The notes under the pieces: model-generated
The model's input: the letters and a program-made list of their open reading frames with translations, nothing else
What the model was told of the DNA's origin: nothing
Databases searched by the model: none
Source: Bicyclus anynana
Taxonomy: Eukaryota > Arthropoda > Insecta > Lepidoptera > Nymphalidae
Assembly: GCF_947172395.1 (NCBI RefSeq)
Contig: NC_069105.1
Location: 124,001 to 188,000 of the forward strand
Direction: 5' to 3'
DNA: 64,000 nt
Part shown: positions 58,501 to 64,000 of the stretch, one piece after another
Layout: the number at the start of each line of letters is the position of its first letter
Numbering within the stretch: the stretch's first letter is position 1
Translations under genes and position numbers: made by a program

Positions 58501-60079
58501 AAGTAGAGACTTACGGTTCTAAAGTCGTGGTGGCAGCCACCTCATCGTCACTCTCAGACAGCCTCAGGTTATTGACCACGTCCCTGTAAATTATACATCC
58601 AATATATTAATTAACGAACAAGCTATGTTCAAAGTATCTCGACGTGATCGAATCAGAAATGAGGAGATCCGCGATCTAACCAGTCACCGACGTAGCTCAA
58701 CGAGTCGCAAAGCTAAAGTGGCAATGGGCGGGGCACGTACTTCGAAGAGACGATGGACGTTGGGGTCCCAAGGTGCTGGAATGGCGACCGCGCACCGGAA
58801 AGCGCACTAGGAAGACCGATGACATTAAGCCGGTTGCAGGGAGCAGCTGGATGCTGGCGGCTCAAGACCGTTGTGTTTGGAAGTCCATGCAAAAGGCCCA
58901 TGTCCAGCAGAGGACGTCCATCGGCGGTTAATAATAAAATTTTTAGCTGGTGGGAGGCTTCGGCCGTGGCTAGTTACCACTCTACCGACAAAGACGTACC
59001 GCCAAGCGATATAGCGTTCTGGTATGATGTCGTGTAGAAACCGAAAGGGGTGTGGATTTTCATCCTCCTCCTACCAAGTTAGCCCGCTTCCATCGTATAT
59101 TGCATCATCACTTACCGTCAGGTGAGGGCTAACTTGTAAAGAATAAAAAAAAATACCACACGCTAATAATATTCTTCAATTGCCTCGTTCGTTCAACGGT
59201 TAGCCTATGTGACATTCGAATCGCGAGGTCCTGAGTAGAGCTTGAAGAAGTATTGAGCTATTCTTTCCTTCTAAGAAATTGTCAAGCAGGAGTGTGTGGT
59301 GCTACATCCCGTGACTTGGAGAGCACCAACGATTTTATACTATTAGATATGTTACGTGCCTACAAAATAACCGCAAAAATTGATTCGAATTACTGAGCGC
59401 ACACATGCACAATTTTGCGTTTACCAAGTAAACTTTACTTTACATTATATATTTAAGTAGTTTTAACACTTCCTGAACACGTCGAAATTGTAGACAACAT
59501 TTAGGTATTATTTCTTTGCCTCCTCAGTTTAGTGACACTGGTGACATGTCTAATAGTATAAAAATATTTGGAGAACAGGTTAAGTCTGTCGTAAAATAGT
59601 AAATAATTAATTAACATCAAATTAATTAACTTTACTACTACTATAATTTATAACAGAAATTATGACAGTTTTACATAGGTACGAGTATTAATTTGTTCAC
59701 TTAGGTATTGAAAAAAAAAACGATTCTGTGATGAACTATAATAATTAAAAAAACTTCTAATGAACAACAACAAAAGCAATTAAAAGTTGAAACATTAGAC
59801 AGTCAAAGTTTATATACCAAAGTCAAAGTTTATATATTTTATCTGACTGTAGATCAAAAATTTATTGAAAAAAGAAATTCCATTAATTAATTTCAAAAAG
59901 AAATAAAAATCTATTATCTAAATTCTGAACTTAAATTAAAATAAAAAAAATACTTTGTTGCATTAAAAATTAAAAAAAAAAGAACGATAAATAGGCAATA
60001 ATTAATATTATTAATTATGGAAATAGTTCAACTTACGGCGAGACAGAACTCCTTGAGTTTGATATCCGGTTGTCTAAAC
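40522..60079 (-). CDS. lilli: AFF/AF4-family scaffold (lilliputian orthologue), C-terminal 12 exons
   Basis: Exons, reading leftwards: 60079-60037, 58583-58515, 54701-54446, 50242-50114, 47611-47375, 46824-45747, 45401-45256, 43654-43530, 42414-42160, 41663-41567, 41378-41075, 40640-40522 (TGA). All introns are GT-AG and phases agree; 951 residues are in the window and the 5' exons are missing. In order: the Ser/Asp/Glu patch LSESDDE…SSGSESSPSDSDDTESSSGE-like; PISELSDSE; two AT-hooks (KRGRPPKG, KKRGRPPKT) in exon 47611; KRK-free Gly/Lys run GGGKGGKGGKGKGGKGKG; Ser/Arg/Asp decapeptide repeats; CTVRIPLSRLRPETL, resembling the AF9/ENL-binding motif; and the C-terminal homology domain (YYLTEAKRLRTAAE … LLYLRMFKMYNREVKEYNKI … FRHLVQYVRHAISLLKNAP). 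From the family, it is the scaffold of the super elongation complex, linking P-TEFb, ELL and AF9/ENL. The N-terminal P-TEFb-binding part is not in the window. Confidence 0.93.
40935..41035 (-). mobile_element. RTE-type LINE 3' fragment
   Basis: CATCATCATTAACAGCCGAC and CCACCTAGTAGGTCGACCAA CACTGCGCTTTCCGGTGCAG match the fuller copy at 43705. It lies in the lilli intron between 41075 and 40640. Confidence 0.75.
42475..42615. mobile_element. LINE 3'-end fragment (family Z)
   Basis: CTGGCTGAGTTTGTTGTGGA TTCTTAGCGGACCGAGGGAA, then ACTTGACGTGTCATAAGTGC TTGTAAACTAAGCC, matches 57165-57330 and, inverted, 55420-55570. A relative is also at 11760-11870. Confidence 0.65.
42633..42945 (-). repeat. Tandem array of about six copies of the lilli CHD exon 3' splice site
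   Basis: The unit (plus strand) is like TCTGTGAGGTAGTATCTACG CGAGGAAATAGACACAC, repeated every 45-55 bases at about 42640, 42680, 42727, 42777, 42823 and 42895. The true exon edge at 42400-42435 has the same sequence: TTCTGTGAGGTAGTACCTAC ACGGAAAAACAGACACA. So each unit copies the last intron bases, the AG and the first codons (YYLTE) of the CHD exon, inside the intron just upstream of it. Units are 65-85 % alike by eye. They create spurious ORFs on both strands. Confidence 0.85.
43036..43082 (-). pseudogene. Copy of the 5' splice site of lilli exon 43654-43530
   Basis: AATGTAAGTTGCGTTCAAGA GAGGGTTCTTACTTGTGGTC T matches the true exon/intron boundary at 43498-43538 (AATGTAAGTAGCGTTTGGGA GGGGGTTCTTACTTGTGGTC T). 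Read on the minus strand, both have GACCACAA|GTAAGAACC. The copy lies 470 bases into the downstream intron, and a SINE A (43187-43418) lies between. Confidence 0.85.
43187..43418 (+). mobile_element. SINE A fragment (head missing)
   Basis: CCAGGTCTGGCTGGTGGGAG, ACGATGTTGTGTAGAAACCG and ATCAGGTGAGATTGTAGTCA, ending in poly-A, match the copy at 9316 from its position ~100 onward. It is in a lilli intron. Confidence 0.85.
43705..44131 (-). mobile_element. RTE-type LINE, C-terminal reverse-transcriptase ORF end
   Basis: The largest LINE piece in the window. On the minus strand it encodes GSETWSLTMGLIRRLKVTQR, AMERAMLGVSLRDRIRNEEI, and WAGHIVRRADGRWGPKVLEW ending QQWTSIG, typical of the ORF2 C-terminus of RTE-clade elements. 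The plus-strand side starts with a (ATC)n tail. It is truncated at 44131, exactly where a Helitron-like element begins. Confidence 0.85.
44131..44513 (+). mobile_element. Helitron-like element with G-rich minisatellite
   Basis: Start CTATATATATTAATATTATA AAG; end GCGGACGAAGTCGCGGGAGT CCGC followed by CTAG (44510-44513), a terminal hairpin plus CTAG as in Helitrons. Internally 44375-44460 is an array of (TAGGG/TAGGGG)n, G-quadruplex-prone. No Rep/helicase ORF, so non-autonomous. Confidence 0.8.
44915..45045 (+). mobile_element. RTE-type LINE 3' fragment
   Basis: CAACCCGCTTGATATCCTCG … CATGCAAGAGGCCTATGTCC AGCAGTGGACGTCTATCGG: two inverted scraps of the RTE family tail back to back. Confidence 0.65.
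45193..45245 (-). pseudogene. Copy of the 5' edge of lilli exon 45401-45256, just past its donor
   Basis: GCGGGATGCGCACCGTGAAT TTGGCGCGTCCGCGGGATAC at 45195 matches GCGGGATGCGCACCGTGCAC TGGGCGCGCCCGCGGGACAC at 45355 inside the exon. Read on the minus strand, the copy keeps an AG acceptor (GCCCGCAG|GCGAG) like the true one (TATGTCAG|GCGAG). The copy lies about 10 bases past the exon's donor (45255). It codes for a broken version of the AF9/ENL-binding segment, without the second half. Confidence 0.85.
45820..46520 (-). repeat. Coding decapeptide repeat in lilli (RLSS[D/E]KLSH[D/E])
   Basis: Inside exon 46824-45747. About 14 ten-residue units of the type RLSSDKLSHD, RLSNEKIGHD, RLASDKIGHE. The preceding (N-terminal) part is an irregular SDRL/TDRL-rich stretch. 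Neighbouring 30-bp units at 45930-46020 are almost identical in DNA, so the array has been homogenised recently. Composition is Arg/Lys against Asp/Glu with Ser and His: a polyampholyte with strict 10-residue spacing, unlike the Ser-only tracts usual in AFF proteins. The reverse strand also stays open (46097-46744), a by-product of the repeat. Confidence 0.9.
47987..48230 (+). mobile_element. Helitron-like element
   Basis: It ends GGCGGACGAAGTCGCGGGCG TTCACTAG (CTAG at 48227-48230). The interior has TCTGTCTGTCTGTTCGTTAT and AACTACTCGACGGATTTTAA. Located in the lilli intron between 50114 and 47611. Confidence 0.75.
48262..48466 (+). mobile_element. Helitron-like element
   Basis: Start TCTATACTAATATTATAAAG; end ACGCGGGTGAAACCGGCGCG GAGTCAGCTAG. 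The interior has GGAACTACTGGTCCGATTTG. Only 32 bases separate it from the preceding copy. Confidence 0.8.
48987..49062 (-). mobile_element. tRNA-like SINE head
   Basis: Read on the minus strand: GACCTCTTTGGCACAGTTGG TAGTGCTG…, with A-box-like TGGCACAGTTGGTAG and B box GGGTTCGATTCCC. The acceptor ends do not pair, so it is a SINE head or pseudo-tRNA rather than a working tRNA gene. Confidence 0.55.
49314..49455 (-). mobile_element. Helitron-like fragment (inverted)
   Basis: TTTTTTATAATATTAGTATA GA is the inverse of the family start TCTATACTAATATTATAAA. A second degenerate piece follows (CCCCGCGATATGCTCGC … GAATTTTTAAAATCGGTTCA GTAG). Confidence 0.55.
49753..49832. repeat. Perfect 28-bp AT-only inverted repeat
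   Basis: Arms 49753-49780 (TGTTTATATATATTTATTTA…) and 49805-49832 are exact complements around a (TA)n-rich centre. It forms a cruciform-prone AT island directly before a Helitron-like element. Confidence 0.8.
49874..50089 (+). mobile_element. Helitron-like element
   Basis: Start TCTATACTAATACATTATCC; end CACGCGGCCGAAGTCGCGGG CGTCGGCTAG (CTAG 50086-50089). It contains a short (TAGGGG)n run at 49993-50041. It sits 24 bases downstream of the lilli exon 50242-50114 donor. Confidence 0.8.
50278..50508 (+). mobile_element. Helitron-like element inserted next to a duplicated exon edge
   Basis: Start TCTACTATATAAAAATAAGT CGGG; end CACGCGGACGAAGTCGCGGG CGTCCGCTAG (CTAG 50505-50508). It has a (TAGGG)n run at 50408-50457. 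It begins 36 bases upstream (minus-strand sense) of the lilli exon acceptor at 50243. Confidence 0.85.
50538..50610 (-). pseudogene. Copy of the 3' splice site of lilli exon 50242-50114
   Basis: AGCCCGACAGTTCCGATATT GGACTGTGCAATGGCAAACA AACGTTCATTAATAAAA matches 50218-50277 (AGTCCGACAGCTCCGATATT GGACTCTGCGATGACAAACA AACATACATTCATAAAA). It keeps an AG (GCACAG|TCC) but lacks two bases at the junction, so it would be out of frame. The copies bracket a Helitron-like element. Confidence 0.88.
50940..51125 (+). mobile_element. SINE C copy 2
   Basis: CCTCAATAGCTCAACGGTAA GAGCGGTCGAACTCATCACA, B-box-like GTGGTTCGTTCCCCG, then ACCCACTCCTAATACAGTCT and a poly-A tail. Close to the copy at 8528. Confidence 0.85.
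51853..52028 (+). mobile_element. SINE B fragment (5' truncated)
   Basis: CTGAAGGAAAGACAACGTGA GGAAACC … GCATTGGGCCAGCGTGGTGG … CAGCAGTGAGCCGAATT ending in a (GAT)n tail. Confidence 0.85.
52645..53010 (-). mobile_element. Degenerate Helitron-like fragments
   Basis: GACGCCCTGCGGTTACACCC GCGTAGTTCCCGTTCCCATG is the inverse of the copy at 48420-48460, and TTTATAATATTAGTATTTTT CGACTTCATCCGCCC joins two such ends head to tail at 52831. Confidence 0.55.
53038..53334 (-). CDS. Hypothetical 98-residue ORF nested in a lilli intron
   Basis: An uninterrupted ORF on the same strand as lilli, in the intron between 54446 and 50242. It starts MENMEEDLYNFVIKRIHDMV and is charged and helical-looking (EKMKIMYKYNTIKDTLWNVV), with no TM segment or known domain seen. 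Unlike most ORFs nearby it is not low-complexity and does not match a repeat family in the window. A donor-like ATG|GTAGGA lies near 53061, so it might be one exon of another transcript. The last eight residues (VGNLFSL) would then be intronic. Function unknown; it may be chance. Confidence 0.35.
   Translation of the reverse strand: MENMEEDLYNFVIKRIHDMVSREGRPVRQKWLDLTILKSNLRNCFVNLESNIKGLPPKEKMKIMYKYNTIKDTLWNVVGAIHGNISGMSDMVGNLFSL
54180..54295 (+). repeat. Dispersed repeat Y, copy 2
   Basis: ACCCTACATCCTTCGGTCAC AAGTCCGGGACTTCACTC and GTTATTCTCTGCCGTTCGAG G match 20440-20510. It lies 150 bases downstream of a lilli exon donor. Confidence 0.55.
55385..55575. mobile_element. LINE 3'-end fragment (family Z, inverted relative to 57150)
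   Basis: AAGTCAAAGTCAAAATTCAT TTATTTCAAATAGGC, then GCTTTCGAAACGTCAGGTAA TAATATTAAACTTAAGATAA and CCACAACAAACTCAGCCAAG G. The (TTTGAC)n tail is typical of lepidopteran non-LTR 3' ends. Confidence 0.75.
55711..56043 (-). mobile_element. SINE A, full-length copy (inverted)
   Basis: Poly-T, GTTTACAAGTTAGCCCTTGA, ACGGCATCGTACCGGAACGC, CCACGGCCGAAGCCTCCCAC, then GGGGATCGAACCCAGGATC (B box inverted) and CACTGCGCCACGGAGGCC (A box inverted). Confidence 0.9.
56727..56943 (-). mobile_element. Helitron-like element (inverted)
   Basis: CTAG at 56727, then CGGATGCCTGCGACTTCGTC C, then GGGAACCATGGATTTTTCCG GGATAAAAAGTAGCC, and TTCGCCTTTATAATATTCG at the far end. Closest to 1015-1255 and 60880. Confidence 0.8.
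57150..57365. mobile_element. LINE 3'-end fragment (family Z)
   Basis: AAACCTGGCTGAGTTTGTTG TGGGCTCTTC, AATATTATTACCTGACGTTT CGTAGCG, ending ATAAATGAATTTTGACTTTG ACTTTTGAC. Confidence 0.75.
57831..58040. mobile_element. MITE with about 70-bp terminal inverted repeats
   Basis: Left arm 57831-57902 (CAGGGCCTGTAGCCCTGTGG CACGTCGATTCTC…) pairs along its length with the right arm (inverted: CAGGGCCTGTATCCTTGTGG CACGTCGATAATCGATTCTC). Both run on through TTTCTACAAAC and GAAAACTAACAAAATG. The unpaired centre is about 50 bases. Located in a lilli intron. Confidence 0.9.
58623..58935 (+). mobile_element. RTE-type LINE, RT C-terminal fragment
   Basis: Encodes VSRRDRIRNEEIRDLTSH, then through frameshifts GARTSKRRWTLGSQGAGMAT and the QQRTSIG-like end. 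Ends GTCCATCGGCGGTTAATAAT AAA. The same region as 43721-44060, diverged. It lies 40 bases upstream of the lilli exon 58583-58515 acceptor. Confidence 0.85.
58945..59152 (+). mobile_element. SINE A fragment (head missing)
   Basis: AGCTGGTGGGAGGCTTCGGC CGTGGC … TGATGTCGTGTAGAAACCGA … ACCAAGTTAGCCCGCTTCCA, ending in poly-A. It joins the RTE end directly. Confidence 0.85.
59175..59260 (+). mobile_element. Possible tRNA-like SINE head
   Basis: TTGCCTCGTTCGTTCAACGG TTAGCC then CATTCGAATCGCGAGGTCCT has loose A- and B-box likeness. No second copy seen in the window. Confidence 0.3.
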
Positions 60080-60164
60080 CTGGAAAGAAACAAAAAATAA
60101 ATTAATACATTGAGTAATTAGTTAAATACATAAATAACTACATTATTAAACTAAGTTTCATCAT

Positions 60165-60363
60165 CATCATGTCAGCCGATGGACGTCCACTGCAGGACAT
60201 AGGCCTTTTGTAGGGACTTCCAAACATCACGATACTGAGTCGCCTGCATCCAGCGAATCCCTGCGACTCGCTTGATGTCGTCAGTCCATCTGGTGAGGGG
60301 TCGACCAACACTGCGTTTTCTAGTGCGGGGTCCCAAGGTTCGAAGAGCCGATGACAGCTTCAT
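60165..60363 (-). mobile_element. RTE-type LINE 3' fragment
   Basis: Encodes LGPRTRKRSVGRPLTRWTDD IKRVAGIRW … VLQWTSIG on the minus strand, the same C-terminus as 43721-43900. (ATC)n-like tail at 60160. Confidence 0.8.
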
Positions 60364-60699
60364 TCTATACCAATTTTATATATATAATTTAGCATGGCGT
60401 CTTTAATCTCATTGTCAAATGATTGAAAATGCACGCCTGATTCTCATGACAAAAAATCCCACCTACATATCCAGGAATCGAATTCGTGACCCATTTGTTA
60501 ACATCTAACCATACCATTCCACTGCACGTATGGTACACAAATTAACATACATTAGCTTTAAAATCTCTTAAGCGGTAAAGTACCTTGGGTTACACTCGAA
60601 TACTGTTTTCAAATACCATCATGTACGTACTTAAAGATATCGAGATTGCAAGCAACTGTGTATGTTATTGTAACAAACATAAGGGGTATTTTGGCATGC

Positions 60700-60805
60700 A
60701 CTCAGCTTGCGTAGTGGTATGAGAAACGCCAGAGTGTTTGTTTAGGCGCTGAGCGGCAATGTAAACAGTCATTGTGCGGGGTTCGACTCCCGGCCGATAC
60801 CCTGT
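60700..60805 (+). mobile_element. tRNA-like SINE head
   Basis: CAGCTTGCGTAGTGGTATGA GAAACGCC and B-box GGGGTTCGACTCCCGGCC. No body matching families A-C follows. Confidence 0.45.
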
Positions 60806-60879
60806 CGACTTACAAACACCGACCAACGACTTTATTGTGTTACGAGAGTGAACTTATTGGTCACCAAAATTCAATTTGT

Positions 60880-61043
60880 ATAATAACCACGGGATTTTTC
60901 AGAGATGAAAAGTAGCCTATGTGTTAATTCAGAGTAAAATCTATTTCCATTACAAATGTCAGGCAAATCGCTTCAGTAGCCGCAGCGCAAAGGAGGAACA
61001 AACATAAACACTTACACACAAACTTTCGCCTTTATAATATTGG
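60880..61043 (-). mobile_element. Helitron-like fragment (inverted, hairpin end lost)
   Basis: CCACGGGATTTTTCAGAGAT GAAAAGTAGCCTATGTGTTA … TTCGCCTTTATAATATTGGT G; matches 56780-56943. Confidence 0.7.
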
Positions 61044-62489
61044 TGTTACTAATAATAATTATAACTAGCAATTATTAACGTTTAATGAAGATGATGGCAT
61101 TCGGGTAAATAAGATAAATATTAACAAATTAATAATAAAAACCAAAACTGTTTGTCAACTAAAGTACCTACGAAGACCTACGGAGACCCAAACAATTATT
61201 TAATTATTAGTTTATTTTTTTTTTTGGTACAAATGTACGACAAAGATAAAATCTAAAATGGTTTATTTGTTTATTTAGTTTATAACGCAAAATTTTCCAA
61301 GAAAAATATTATCGTTAATTTATTGAGTATTAAATTCAAAGGAGAATGTACTTCGATTATTATTTAGCTATAACAAATAGGTGTCAATAAACATTTCAGT
61401 CTGCGATAGACGCTCAAATCCATTAATTCATTGGGTCGTAAACCCCCGAGCTTCAGACGCCGGTCATATTAATATTAAAAGCCTACAAGTTTAGGTATAC
61501 CAACCTTTTATTTAGACCCATGCCATTATCTAGAGTATACATTCCAGACCAACACATTAGTGCAAAAGCAGACTAAGTGTTTTGCAAAATATTTTGTCGT
61601 ATGCACTACATATAAATTATAAGTATGTATTTATAATTTAGAGGCCATCGAGTGGTTGAAATTCGACCATAATTCATTTAACTATGCTTCTAAAAAAAAC
61701 ATACATACAGCCGAACGTAGAACCTCCTCCTTTTTGGAAGTCGGTTAATAATAATAATGATGAAAGGTAACTAATAAAATGATAATTTAAAAACTTGTAA
61801 ATGGATAACTTGTAAAAAATAAAAAAAAGGTTTTTTTTTTTCAAGTTTTTAATAGTGTTTTAATAATTATATTGTATGTAAAAGATTGTTAAAAAATAAA
61901 AAAATTAGAAATAAATACTTAAATGAGAGATAGAAAATCAAAAGTTTCTAATACTTAATAAAAATGAATAAATATATTTAAATGAATGTTTTTGTTAATT
62001 TTGACATTCAATAAGACCTACTCTTACCTCGTACTGGAGAAGTATTACTCAGTACAAATACGAAATTTCGCATATTGAATTTATATCAATATGTAGGTAT
62101 TTTGTAGAATAATAAATAAATAAGCGCGAACAAAATGTATAATGTATAGTGTTTTTATACAAATAACTATTTTTTTTCTAAACTTTGCAAAATGAAGTCT
62201 ATTAATGAGTAGTACCTATTACATTAAATACTTAGTATCTGTCACCGATTACAAGATTCTTCTAAAAACAATTCTAGATTAAATATTCTGGATACAAATC
62301 TAAGCACACATTTGTTCCAGTGGCATATCGCCAGTGTGGTCCAAGTAAGACGGCACGTGAAACGTAAGGGGGGCACGTACCTACTCGTAGATAGCAATGA
62401 CCTAGCTCTCCCGCGGGTCGCCGACCTACGGGGTGAGCCGTCTCTGAGGGAGCGTTCACACCTAGCGTAAGCTCTGCTGCTGTAAACAG

Positions 62490-62548
62490 GCTCACTTTCT
62501 GCCCTAGTGTAAACGGTCTCTATGTTCACACTAGGGCTGAAAGTGAGC
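62490..62548. repeat. Near-perfect 25-bp hairpin
   Basis: GCTCACTTTCTGCCCTAGTG TAAAC (62490-62514) pairs with 62524-62548 at 23 of 25 positions, with a 9-base loop. A further diverged TTCACACCTAGCG at 62455 hints at a longer fold-back element. Confidence 0.75.
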
Positions 62549-62559
62549 TGTTTTTTTTC

Positions 62560-62955
62560 TCTACCTCATCATCGTCAACAGTAATTATTTGCAACCCATT
62601 TTGGACTCACTGTTGAGCACGACGCTGGCCCAATTCGGATTGGCAGACTTCACATAAACCCAGTGGATATGACCTTTGCCTCCGACTCCGGAGGGTGTGG
62701 GTTCGAATCCGGTCCAGGTTTGCAACACCAACTTATCAATTGTGTGCATTTTAAGAAATTAAATATCTCATGTCTCAAACGGTAAAGGAAAACATCGTGA
62801 CGAAACCTGCGTACCAGAGAATTTGCTTAATTCTCTGCGTGTGTGAAGTCTGCCAATCCACATTGGGCATGTGTGGACTATTGGCACACTCATTGTGAGA
62901 GGAGACTCGAGCTCAGCAGTGAGAATACGGGTTGACAATGATGACGATGACGATA
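62560..62955 (+). mobile_element. SINE B copy preceded by a SINE B scrap
   Basis: 62560-62655 is an inverted scrap (CTCACTGTTGAGCACGACGC TGGCCCAATTCGGATTGG). 62657-62955 is a fuller plus-strand copy (CCCAGTGGATATGACCTTTG CCTCCG, B box GGGTTCGAATCCGGTCC, CAGTGAGAATACGGGTTGAC) with a (GATGAC)n tail. Confidence 0.85.
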
Positions 62956-63249
62956 CGTCACATAACATGAAAAGTATCATAATATATGCCAACAAAAAAT
63001 GGCACCACATGTAAAAAGCTTGTCATTATTCACAGGAAAAGCAGGAAGGCATTTGTTATTTCTTTCTAAGAAACATACACAGATCACAGTGATAAAGCGG
63101 CCCGGCTAGTGTACCGTAGCGTTGTGCGAATGCAAATGTAATGTGTCCTTATATTCGTCCGTATAACTGTACCATGTAAATAATTATGTTCGTAGTTGAC
63201 TTCCACAACAGCAGCGGCGTTAACATGCAACCAACGAGATAATCTCGTG

Positions 63250-63385
63250 GTGAGAAATAGACAAAATTCAACCAATGGCGGTGCAACCAGAAATAGTGCT
63301 ATCTCTTCTTCCATTGCGTTCGGACGAAAGAAATGGGACTGGGACAATTCCGCCACTAAAGAAAATGATCATCTAAAAGTATAAA
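63250..63385 (+). mobile_element. MITE-like CCAATAGC family, copy 3
   Basis: TTCAACCAATGGCGGTGC, TCTTCTTCCATTGCGTTCGG, AAATGGGACTGGGACAATTC CGCCACT. Parallels 2950-3080 and 15000-15085. Confidence 0.5.
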
Positions 63386-63969
63386 AGTTAATTATAATCT
63401 TCTTAACATAAAAATGCAACCAAAAAATCTGCTAGATTGATAATCTTTGATTACTGAAGCTAACCTACTAAAGGGACCCCGTATCAAAACTGGCACGGTG
63501 CTAACGTAAATACTTAGGTGCTAGTAGGAACTGCAAAACGTGTGAAAAATGAACCTTACGACCTTTCGTATCCAACCCAACCGCAACAACCGATGAGCCA
63601 TTGAGGTAGATGTAAACAAACAAAACCAAGTCCCATTGTCAAAAACCTGAACTTCTGATTTCACGTGACAGCAACAAAAAGGGCAACAAGAAGCCAGAAA
63701 ACAATCAAAAAAATGCCATGACGATATTGCTTTAAAAGGGGTATAGAAATTTGTGGAACAGAGACAAAAGGTCCCTTAGGCCCATTGTCCCGCAGAAAAT
63801 AAACGAAACCCGAATAATACGGCGTTCTTACATTTTGTAACTTTAAAACTTTTCTAATTATTCAGCTCTGGGTGTGAAGCAACGAAAGGGAGGCACGTTC
63901 CGTCTAATATCCTTCAGAATTCCTAGTGAGATATGGTATAAATCTACTTAATTCATAACAATTAAGCAT

Positions 63970-64000
63970 TGACCTCTTATAATAAAAAGACGCACAATCA
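63970..64000 (+). mobile_element. MITE family 1, copy 3 (cut by window end)
   Basis: ATTGACCTCTTATAATAAAA AGACGCACAATCA is the terminus seen at 7693 and, inverted, at 31700-31728. Confidence 0.8.

Larger units (their letters stand above)
60080..64000. other. Repeat-rich flank 5' of the last recognised lilli exon
   Basis: No convincing exon was found, so this is probably intron leading to the missing lilli N-terminal exons. CTCCAGTACGAG|GTAAG at 62027 on the minus strand is a decent donor, but no coding frame or acceptor goes with it. Outside the listed repeats (60165, 60700, 60880, 62490, 62657, 63250, 63970) it is AT-rich DNA without visible features. Confidence 0.45.

Noticed and set aside
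62242..62529. Minus-strand ORFs as lilli 5' exons
   Set aside because: No AFF N-terminal motif, no suitable acceptor, and overlap with a fold-back element.

Overview
This is a 64 kb window of nuclear DNA from an insect, very probably a moth or butterfly. Three multi-exon genes with standard GT-AG introns can be followed exon by exon. The introns are full of repeats that I recognise as typically lepidopteran: tRNA-headed SINEs, Helitron-like elements that end in a hairpin plus CTAG, 3' ends of RTE-type LINEs, and many small hairpin/TIR elements. No prokaryotic gene organisation, CRISPR array or intact autonomous transposon was seen.

Layout. (1) About 1-3.8 kb, minus strand: the first five coding exons of a Bap170/ARID2 orthologue (PBAP-type SWI/SNF subunit), with the start codon and the whole ARID domain inside the window; the gene runs off the left edge. 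Its third intron holds a 0.7 kb TIR element with an intact 81-codon helix-turn-helix ORF. (2) 5.84-20.77 kb, plus strand: the complete coding region of NAT10 (RNA cytidine acetyltransferase), 18 exons and 985 codons; phases agree at every junction. (3) About 20.8-40.5 kb: 19.7 kb with no recognisable gene, AT-rich. Beyond the first 1.1 kb it has small TIR/hairpin elements but no SINE, LINE or Helitron that I could recognise. It lies 3' of both flanking genes, and part of it may be a long 3' UTR of the next gene. (4) 40.5-60.1 kb, minus strand: the last 12 coding exons (951 codons) of an AFF/lilliputian orthologue, the scaffold of the super elongation complex. It has AT-hooks, an AF9/ENL-binding-like motif, the C-terminal homology domain, and a large exon with a decapeptide repeat of about 14 units. 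(5) 60.1-64 kb: repeat-rich DNA 5' of the last recognised AFF exon, probably an upstream intron.

The three genes share no pathway beyond all acting in the nucleus (chromatin remodelling, RNA acetylation, elongation control).

The most unusual signal is a recurring one. At six different exons (NAT10 exons 6 and 9; four AFF exons) a diverged copy of the exon edge, with its splice site, lies in a neighbouring intron. In one AFF intron there are about six tandem copies of the 3' splice site and one copy of the 5' splice site. The decapeptide repeat in AFF and the ORF-bearing TIR element in Bap170 are the next most interesting.
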